Source: Acidimicrobiia bacterium (GTDB lineage: Bacteria > Actinomycetota > Acidimicrobiia > Acidimicrobiales > Acidimicrobilacustridaceae). Taken from it: a stretch of DNA of 5,193 nt. The stretch spans positions 1 through 5,193 of the forward strand of contig VERC01000182.1 of the NCBI GenBank assembly GCA_018882825.1, written 5' to 3'. The notes beneath the pieces are model-generated. The model had not been told where the DNA came from. It did no database searches and saw only the letters and a program-made list of their open reading frames with translations. Both the position numbers and the translations under genes were made by a program. This document shows positions 1-5,193 of the stretch, piece by piece; position 1 is the first letter of the stretch; each line of letters opens with the position of its first letter.

Positions 1-1338
<1,338 letters not shown>

Positions 1339-1422
1339 GGGCGCCGCCTCGCCGTCGGCGACCAGCCCGACCCTTACCGGGTTCTCACCTCCGGGGCCAT
1401 CACCCGTCATAGGGTCGCGTCC
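1339..1422. other. Intergenic gap between ppdK and the DUF2271 gene
   Basis: This 84-bp gap holds the -10 element of the next gene at its right end. A short GC hairpin is possible at 1349-1361 (TCGCC, 3-nt loop, GGCGA), but the stem is only 5 bp and has no T-run, so a terminator for ppdK is not established. No small ORF or RNA gene was seen. Confidence 0.5.
1410..1415 (+). promoter_or_regulatory. Leaderless -10 element TAGGGT of the DUF2271-PepSY unit
   Basis: TAGGGT fits the actinobacterial -10 pattern TAnnnT and ends 7 nt before the ATG at 1423. Transcription would then begin at or next to the start codon, giving a leaderless mRNA. No Shine-Dalgarno sequence lies before the ATG. No clear TTGACA-like -35 is present at a 16-19 bp spacing. 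Three other genes in the window have the same layout. Confidence 0.6.
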
Positions 1423-2082
1423 ATGGAACCCGACGACTCCCCACGTCTCCCGTTGTTCGAACGGGCCATCTCGCGACGCACCATGCTGCTCGGCTCGGCC
1501 GCCCTCGGTGCCGTGCTGGCCGCACCCGCCCTGGCCTGCGGCGGATCGGGCGACAAGGCCAAGTTCGACACCACCACCACGACCGGTCCGTCGACCACCG
1601 CCGGACCGACCACCACGGCGCCTTTCGTCAACGACGGTCCGACGCTGCCCGCCGATGCCGCAGCCACCATCGATTTCACCTACGCGGCGAGCGGCGGGAT
1701 GGTCAAGAACCCCTACATCGCCGTGTGGATCCAGGATGCGATGGGTCGCTACGTCGACACCGTCAGCCTCTGGTACCAGAAGGGCAAGGGTGATCGATGG
1801 CTGCCCGACATGCGGGCATGGACCTCGGCCAGCGGTGGACGCGACACCTCGATGTCGAGTGCCACCCGCACCGCCGGTTCGTACTCGGTGGTGTGGGACG
1901 GCAAGGACGCTGCCGGCAACAAGGTCGCTGCCGGTGAGTACGTCGTGTACATCGAATGCGCCCGCGAGAAGGGCCCGTACTCGGTGACCAGCGTGCCCAT
2001 CAGGTGCGCATCGGCGCCGACGTCGGCCACCGCTCCCGACAAGGGTGAGATCTCCCGGGTCGCGGTCGCCTACACGCCATGA
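1423..2082 (+). CDS. Tat-exported DUF2271-family protein, candidate flavin carrier
   Basis: A 219-residue exported protein. The N-terminus has a twin-arginine signal, SRRTMLLG at residues 17-24, then a hydrophobic stretch to Ala38. APALAC (34-39) can be read as a signal peptidase I site (A-L-A, cut before Cys39) or a poor lipobox, so lipidation is uncertain. A Thr/Pro/Gly-rich linker (about 49-67) leads to a beta-rich domain (about 80-219). Features I associate with DUF2271 (PF10029) include NPYIAVWIQDAMGRYVDTVSLW (split: NPYIAVW 96-102, QDAMGRYVDTVSLW 104-117), WLPDMRAW (126-133), SATRTAGSYSVVWDGKD (146-162) and GEYVVYIECAREKG (171-184). Residues 141-148, D-TSM-SSAT, resemble the ApbE acceptor motif Dxx(x)-S/T-G-A-T/S, but Ser replaces Gly; Thr148 would be the acceptor. 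C179 and C195 could form a disulfide. The ATG at 1423 is chosen because the -10 sits just before it. The stop overlaps the PepSY gene start. The family fit is from memory of motifs, and the redox role is inference. Confidence 0.78.
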   Translation: MEPDDSPRLPLFERAISRRTMLLGSAALGAVLAAPALACGGSGDKAKFDTTTTTGPSTTAGPTTTAPFVNDGPTLPADAAATIDFTYAASGGMVKNPYIAVWIQDAMGRYVDTVSLWYQKGKGDRWLPDMRAWTSASGGRDTSMSSATRTAGSYSVVWDGKDAAGNKVAAGEYVVYIECAREKGPYSVTSVPIRCASAPTSATAPDKGEISRVAVAYTP

Positions 2083-2711
2083 GCGCGCCGGTCGTCCCCC
2101 GTTCGAGCGCCACCACTTCGGAGACGAAGCGTGCCACGCAGAAGTGGTCGCGGCTCGTACACGTCTACACGTCGATGATCGCACTGTTGTTGGTGCTGTT
2201 CTTCGGCGTCACCGGTGTCACACTGAATCATCCGACGTGGTCGATCGGTTCGTCGGTGTCGACCTCGACGTCCACGGGGACACTCGCCGTCGCGCCCACG
2301 ATGGGCGATGGTGCGGTGGCGTGGCTTCCCGTCTCCGAGTACGCCCGTGCCGAACTCGGTGTCAGCGGAGAGGTCGAGGGTTTCGACTCCACCGGGGGTT
2401 CGGCGGCCATCCGCTACCGCAAGCCGGGGTACGCCGCCGATCTCACCTTCTCGTTGTCCGATGCCCGCTACGAGTTGGTGACCACGCAACAAGGGTGGTT
2501 CTTCGGCATCCTCAACGATCTGCACAAGGGCCGCTACGCCGACACGTCGTGGAAGTGGGTGATCGACGTGTCCGGCATCCTGCTGGTGGTGATGGCGCTG
2601 GCCGGCATCGTGCTGCAGTTGATGCTGCGTCGGCGTCGCACGTCGGCCTTCGTGGTGGCCGGGTTCGGGGCGGTGCTCACCATCGTCCTCGCGGCCATGA
2701 CCGTCAGCTGA
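2079..2711 (+). CDS. Small PepSY-associated transmembrane protein
   Basis: A 210-residue membrane protein with three predicted helices: about 27-48, 160-183 and 190-208. The first helix carries LVHVYTSMIALLLVLFFGVTG and ends in TLNHP (48-52). A roughly 105-residue extracytosolic part follows, then GILNDLHKGRYADTSWKWVID (LHKGR at 148-152) leading into helix two, and RRRR (184-187) on the cytosolic side. This is the layout of the short PepSY-TM-like proteins (PF16357/PF03929). His28, His51 and His149 lie near membrane faces and could be heme ligands, as suggested for related PepSY membrane proteins; this was not shown here. The ATG overlaps the upstream stop by 4 nt (ATGA), no ribosome binding site precedes it, and translation is probably coupled to the DUF2271 gene. 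A convergent apbE-type gene ends 14 bp away, which supports a shared flavin electron-transfer role. No good S/T-G-A-T/S site is visible in this protein. Confidence 0.8.
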   Translation: MSAPVVPRSSATTSETKRATQKWSRLVHVYTSMIALLLVLFFGVTGVTLNHPTWSIGSSVSTSTSTGTLAVAPTMGDGAVAWLPVSEYARAELGVSGEVEGFDSTGGSAAIRYRKPGYAADLTFSLSDARYELVTTQQGWFFGILNDLHKGRYADTSWKWVIDVSGILLVVMALAGIVLQLMLRRRRTSAFVVAGFGAVLTIVLAAMTVS

Positions 2712-2722
2712 TCGTCAGTTGA
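2703..2722. repeat. Short direct repeat GTCAG(C/T)TGA
   Basis: GTCAGCTGA at 2703-2711 is followed by GTCAGTTGA at 2714-2722, an 11-bp period with one mismatch. The first copy overlaps the last codons and stop of the PepSY gene; the second is the left arm of the perfect inverted repeat. The spacing of about one helical turn would suit a protein binding site as well as alternative hairpins. Confidence 0.45.
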
Positions 2723-2734
2723 CGGTCAACTGAC
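2714..2734. terminator. Perfect 10-bp inverted repeat between convergent genes, probable bidirectional terminator
   Basis: GTCAGTTGAC (2714-2723), one G at 2724, then its exact reverse complement GTCAACTGAC (2725-2734). In RNA it folds as a 9-bp stem with a 3-nt loop. It begins 3 nt after the PepSY stop and covers the stop and last two codons (Val, Ser) of the ApbE gene on the other strand. The position between tail-to-tail genes suggests termination in both directions. The stem is only moderately GC-rich and no T-tract follows on either strand, so it is not a classic intrinsic terminator. A protein operator is the alternative. Confidence 0.5.
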
Positions 2735-3655
2735 CTCGAGGCGTCGCCACTCCTCGGTGGCCAGCACCTGACCCTCGGCGGTCACCACCAGACAGGCCAG
2801 CCCCGATGCCGTCGCCTCGGCGATGGCATCGACCGCCGGTTCCACACCGAGCACGGTGGCCAGCGCGTCGGCCTCCGCCGCCGAGGGCGCCACGACCGAG
2901 ATCGAGGCCAGGTGGTCGACGGGTCGACCGGTGCGGGGATCGAGCACGTGGGAGCGCAGCACACCGTCGATGAGGAAGCCGCGACGGGCCCCACCGCTGG
3001 TGGCCAACCCGGCGTCACGCAGGGCGATGGTGGTGAGCGGCGCGGCGTTGTCCCATGGCGTGGCCGGGTCCTCGATGCCGATGTGCCGGTCGCCGAGGCC
3101 TCCGGTCACGATGTCGCCGCCGGCATTGATCGTCGCCGAGACCACGCCGTCGGCGGTCAGGGCCATGTCGAGGGCCCGATCGGCGATCCATCCCTTGGCC
3201 AGGGCGTTCAGCGTGCAGTCGATCGCGTCGCCGTGTCCTACGGGGACTCCCTCGATGATCGACCACCGCGGTCGGGCGATGTCGGCCACGACGGTGGCCA
3301 GTTCCCCGGGATCGGGCTCGCGTCCAGCGCGCTCGGCGGCCCGCCACAGCCGCGAGAGTCGACCCGCGGCCGGAGTGAACCGACCCTGCGATCTTCGCTG
3401 CCAGTCGGAGGCCAGGGTCAGCACGGCGACCAGCTCGGGTGACGGATCGCTGTGCACGCCGCGACACCAGCGCGAGAACTCGCTGTCAGGATCGACGCTC
3501 GACAGGATCGACTGGAGCCGCACGATCTCGTCGACGATCGCGATGGAGAGTGAGTCGGCTTCGGACTCGGGCCCGACTCCCTCGAGTTCGAGGTCGATCT
3601 CGACGACGGTGCCGAGTAGCGGTTCGTATCGGTCGGAGATCCGTGTGGTGCTCAC
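2726..3655 (-). CDS. apbE: ApbE-family FAD:protein FMN transferase without visible export signal
   Basis: Predicted Mg-dependent enzyme (EC 2.7.1.180) that moves FMN from FAD onto a Ser/Thr side chain of a partner protein. The 309 residues cover the ApbE domain (PF02424): LLGTVVEID (13-21), DPDSEFSRWCR (55-65), GRFTPAAG (91-98), NALAKGWIADRAL (150-162), INAGGDIVTGG (176-186), TSGGARRGF (219-227), SHVLDPRTGRPV (235-246) with the conserved His236, and EADALAT (261-267) with Asp263 and Thr267 in the usual metal/FAD positions. All key sites appear intact. The N-terminus MSTTRISDRYEPLLG is hydrophilic and enters the domain at once, so there is no Sec, Tat or lipobox signal and the enzyme is probably cytoplasmic. 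The GTG start overlaps the dioxygenase stop (GTGA, 4 nt), no ribosome binding site is placed for it, and it is probably translationally coupled. The nearby Tat-exported DUF2271 protein is the likeliest acceptor by context. Confidence 0.9.
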   Translation of the reverse strand: MSTTRISDRYEPLLGTVVEIDLELEGVGPESEADSLSIAIVDEIVRLQSILSSVDPDSEFSRWCRGVHSDPSPELVAVLTLASDWQRRSQGRFTPAAGRLSRLWRAAERAGREPDPGELATVVADIARPRWSIIEGVPVGHGDAIDCTLNALAKGWIADRALDMALTADGVVSATINAGGDIVTGGLGDRHIGIEDPATPWDNAAPLTTIALRDAGLATSGGARRGFLIDGVLRSHVLDPRTGRPVDHLASISVVAPSAAEADALATVLGVEPAVDAIAEATASGLACLVVTAEGQVLATEEWRRLEVS

Positions 3656-4452
3656 CGGACGTTGACGCGGACGACCTCACGACGTTGGGGCCAGTAGTCG
3701 GCGACGGCGAAGTGCATCGTCGGGCGCTCGTCCCACAGGATCAGGTCGCCCTCGGTCCACACCCAGCGCAACTGGAAGTTCGGGTTGGTGCAGTGGGCCG
3801 TGAGGAGATCGAGCACCATGCGGCTCTCGGCCGACGAGAGTTCGACGATGTGGTCGGTGAACTCGGCGTTCACGTTGAGATACTTCTGTCCGGTCGCGGG
3901 ATGGGTGCCCACGACGGGATGGATGGTCACCCCGAATTCGGCGAGCGTCGCATCGACGGCCTCGTCGCCGGCCTTGGAACGGAAGGACACCTCTGAACCG
4001 AGCGTGTGGACGGCGGTGAGTCCGTCGAGCATCTCCTTCATGGGTGTACTGAGGGCGTCGTAGGCCGCGTACATCGACACGAAGACGGTGTCTCCTCCCC
4101 GGTCAGGACGCTGCACCATGCGAAGCGTCCCGTAGGTCGGTGGTGCGGGATCCCAACTTACATCGGTGTGCCAACGATCCTGATTCGGAGGATGATCGAC
4201 ATCGTCGACTATGTGACCGGCTCCGAAAGGGTGTCCGAGCGTGCGGGCGATGGGGTGGACGTAGGGGTCACCGAAGTCGAGGGTGAACGCCACCTGTTCC
4301 TGGTCGGTCATCGCCCCCTGATCGGGGAAGGCCAGCACGAGGTACTCGTCGATCAGACCTCGGATCTCGGCGATGTCGGCCTCGGTGGCGTGACGCAGGT
4401 CGATGTCGGAGACGACAGCGCCGAGTCGGCCCGCCGCCGGGGTGATCTTCAT
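3652..4452 (-). CDS. TauD/TfdA-type Fe(II)/2-oxoglutarate dioxygenase
   Basis: Cytoplasmic non-heme iron dioxygenase of 266 residues (PF02668). Iron ligands are His95 and Asp97 in WHTDVSW and His247 in RPTMHFAVADY. Arg258 and Arg262 follow His247 by 11 and 15 residues, the spacing of R266 and R270 after H255 in E. coli TauD, where they bind 2-oxoglutarate and the taurine sulfonate. Thr122 in GGDT and His66 in YVHP match TauD T126 and H70. The fold marks PPTYGTL, AYDAL, GLTAVH and HPVVGTHPATGQKYLNVN are also present. Retention of Arg262 and His66 favours a small acidic substrate such as a sulfonate, but TauD, TfdA and alkylsulfatase cannot be told apart here, so no symbol is given. The protein stops 4 residues after Arg262, a shorter C-terminal tail than TauD (283 residues). 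The ATG lies 6 nt after a TAGGGT -10. The gene heads a two-gene unit with the ApbE gene (4-nt overlap). Confidence 0.92.
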   Translation of the reverse strand: MKITPAAGRLGAVVSDIDLRHATEADIAEIRGLIDEYLVLAFPDQGAMTDQEQVAFTLDFGDPYVHPIARTLGHPFGAGHIVDDVDHPPNQDRWHTDVSWDPAPPTYGTLRMVQRPDRGGDTVFVSMYAAYDALSTPMKEMLDGLTAVHTLGSEVSFRSKAGDEAVDATLAEFGVTIHPVVGTHPATGQKYLNVNAEFTDHIVELSSAESRMVLDLLTAHCTNPNFQLRWVWTEGDLILWDERPTMHFAVADYWPQRREVVRVNVR

Positions 4453-4458
4453 GGAACG

Positions 4459-4464
4459 ACCCTA
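4459..4464 (-). promoter_or_regulatory. Leaderless -10 element TAGGGT of the dioxygenase-apbE unit
   Basis: On the minus strand TAGGGT is followed by CGTTCC and then the ATG at 4452, a 6-nt gap. This is nearly the same string as before the DUF2271 gene (TAGGGTCGCGTCC). No -35 consensus is evident, and the -35 region would fall inside the end of the upstream gene. It implies the dioxygenase can be transcribed independently of the upstream gene although the gap is only 23 bp. Confidence 0.6.
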
Positions 4465-4475
4465 GCGAGTGACGG

Positions 4476-5039
4476 TCAGGCGTCGCCCAGCCACACCCCG
4501 GAGCGCTCCAACAGCCACGAACTCACGTTGTGACAGCTCTCGAGCACGTCGCACATCTGCTCCTGGCCGAGGAAGATCCGATCGAGCCCGATCTCGACCC
4601 GCGACACGATCGACAGGCTCCGTTCGGGTGCATCGGTGACGGCGGCGAACGAATCTATGGCCGAGATCTCCAGCGGCAGTTCGACCCCGCCGACCCCGGC
4701 CAGTTCGGTGGCCAGAACCAGAAGATCGGGCGGATGGGGCAAGGGTGGCAGGGTCCACGTGAACGCCAGCGTGAAGGCGTAACCCTCCATGGGTTCGGCG
4801 CCCTCGGGGAGGTCGAGCATCTTGTCCTCGAAGCCGAGCATCACCCGGGGGTCCACCTCGAGGGCGAGGTGAAGATCGAGTGGACCACCGCATGCGTCCT
4901 CGGGATGGAGGTCGACCTCCCAGGCTTGGCGCATGGAGTAGGTCTCGATGAAGTGACGCTCGTCGTGGACGTGGAAGGCGTGATCGACGGCGTGGTCCTT
5001 CAGGTCGGCGACGAAGCCGGGAACGTCGATGATGGCCAC
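4476..5039 (-). CDS. Unrecognised acidic protein of 187 residues
   Basis: I do not recognise this protein. It is soluble in appearance: no signal peptide and no membrane segment, with many Asp/Glu residues. The N-terminal part is rich in histidine (His16, 20, 23, 25 and 29 within DHAVDHAFHVHDERH), a spacing that could hold a metal but is not a known motif. The middle holds alternating hydrophobic stretches, LDLHLALEVDPRVMLGF (54-70) and AFTLAFTWTLPPLPHPPDLL (88-107), suggesting beta strands. The tail RIFLGQEQMCDVLESCHNVS (154-173) looks helical and carries Cys163 and Cys169. The start is a GTG 6 nt after a TACGCT -10; no in-frame ATG lies near. The coding signal is good: consistent G/C third positions and neighbours packed closely on the same strand. 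It ends 23 bp before the dioxygenase, which has its own -10, so shared function with that gene is only possible. Confidence 0.8.
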   Translation of the reverse strand: MAIIDVPGFVADLKDHAVDHAFHVHDERHFIETYSMRQAWEVDLHPEDACGGPLDLHLALEVDPRVMLGFEDKMLDLPEGAEPMEGYAFTLAFTWTLPPLPHPPDLLVLATELAGVGGVELPLEISAIDSFAAVTDAPERSLSIVSRVEIGLDRIFLGQEQMCDVLESCHNVSSWLLERSGVWLGDA

Positions 5040-5045
5040 GTCCCG

Positions 5046-5051
5046 AGCGTA
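5046..5051 (-). promoter_or_regulatory. Leaderless -10 element TACGCT of the 187-residue protein gene
   Basis: Minus-strand TACGCT, then CGGGAC, then the GTG at 5039. The 6-nt gap and the CG right after the hexamer repeat the pattern seen at the other three starts. No -35 consensus is clear. It supports the GTG start over any downstream codon. Confidence 0.5.
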
Positions 5052-5080
5052 CCGGTGGTGACGCTCGCCGCTTCCGTGCG

Positions 5081-5096
5081 GACCCGTTCGCGGGTC
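5081..5096. repeat. Inverted repeat in the divergent promoter region
   Basis: GACCCG (5081-5086), TTCG, CGGGTC (5091-5096): a perfect 6-bp stem with a TTCG tetraloop. It lies between two divergent -10 elements and over the place where the -35 of the rightward gene would fall (about 5083-5088). It could be an operator. By chance alone such a short GC palindrome is not rare in DNA of this composition. Confidence 0.35.
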
Positions 5097-5105
5097 GGGG
5101 CCGGA

Positions 5106-5111
5106 TACCTT
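5106..5111 (+). promoter_or_regulatory. Leaderless -10 element TACCTT of the last gene
   Basis: TACCTT, then CGGGGC, then the GTG at 5118, a 6-nt gap. Same layout as the three other candidate promoters, and the main reason for calling the start of the partial gene here. Confidence 0.5.
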
Positions 5112-5117
5112 CGGGGC

Positions 5118-5193
5118 GTGCGCGACGACGAAGTGGTCGAACTGCTCGATGAGACGGCGGCCGCCATCCGCGCTGCGTTGGGCAGCCTGTCGG
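5118..5193 (+). CDS. Start of a gene cut by the right edge, product uncertain
   Basis: An open frame begins with GTG at 5118 and runs without stop to the window end, 25 full codons: it starts VRDDEVVELLDETAAAIR and continues AALGSLS. This is an amphipathic helix with an acidic first part. Such an N-terminal helix occurs in inositol monophosphatase-family proteins among many others, so that name is only a guess. Support for a real gene is the well-placed -10 at 5106-5111, the G/C-rich third positions and the divergent gap. The rest of the protein lies outside. Confidence 0.55.
   Translation, partial: MRDDEVVELLDETAAAIRAALGSLS

Noticed and set aside
1349..1361. GC hairpin after ppdK as a terminator
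   Set aside because: The stem is 5 bp with a 3-nt loop and no T-run; hairpins this small are common in such GC-rich DNA.
2211..2222. TGVT in the first helix of the PepSY protein as a flavin-acceptor site
   Set aside because: It is in the membrane helix at the position of the usual TG-hydrophobic pattern of PepSY-TM proteins, lacks the Ala of S/T-G-A-T/S and has no upstream Asp.
2914..2929. Repeated GGTCGAC units (2914-2920 and 2922-2929)
   Set aside because: They lie inside the conserved RPVDHL part of ApbE and are explained by codon use for Arg, Pro, Val and Asp.
2823..3665. Long plus-strand open frame of 280 codons opposite the ApbE gene
   Set aside because: It is antisense to a protein with intact ApbE motifs. 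Its translation is Ser/Arg/Pro/Ala-rich and low in complexity, as expected from the complement of GC-rich coding DNA.
4006..4533. Plus-strand open frame opposite the dioxygenase
   Set aside because: Antisense shadow of a gene with complete iron and 2-oxoglutarate binding residues; no promoter or ribosome binding site in front.

Overview
The window is GC-rich DNA, densely coded on both strands with short intergenic gaps. Third codon positions are strongly G/C, and four gene starts show a start codon only 6-7 nt after a TAnnnT -10 hexamer, with no Shine-Dalgarno sequence. This points to an actinobacterium that makes leaderless mRNAs. The protein style (Thr-rich linker in a Tat-exported protein, PPDK type) fits the class Acidimicrobiia, but that placement is an impression and was not tested.

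Layout: (1) nt 1-1338, plus strand: the C-terminal half of pyruvate, phosphate dikinase, cut by the left edge just before its phospho-histidine. (2) nt 1423-2711, plus strand: a two-gene unit made of a Tat-exported DUF2271-type protein and a small PepSY-associated membrane protein, joined by an ATGA overlap. (3) nt 2714-2734: a perfect 10-bp inverted repeat at the convergent junction. (4) nt 4452-2726, minus strand: a TauD-type Fe(II)/2-oxoglutarate dioxygenase followed by an ApbE-type FAD:protein FMN transferase, joined by a GTGA overlap. (5) nt 5039-4476, minus strand: an unrecognised 187-residue acidic protein. (6) nt 5118-5193, plus strand: the first 25 codons of a further gene, divergent from (5). 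No gap without a gene exceeds 84 bp.

The most interesting part is the centre. DUF2271 protein, PepSY membrane protein and ApbE together look like a compact extracytosolic flavin electron-transfer module. ApbE would attach FMN covalently to a Ser/Thr of a partner, and the PepSY protein, with membrane-proximal histidines, could pass electrons across the membrane. Here ApbE has no visible export signal, while the DUF2271 protein has a twin-arginine signal. This suggests the flavin is attached in the cytoplasm and the folded product is then exported. The candidate acceptor site is degenerate (SSAT rather than the usual S/T-G-A-T/S), so whether it is flavinylated is open. The ApbE gene is translationally coupled to the dioxygenase, an unusual pairing. 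No mobile element, CRISPR array or RNA gene was seen.
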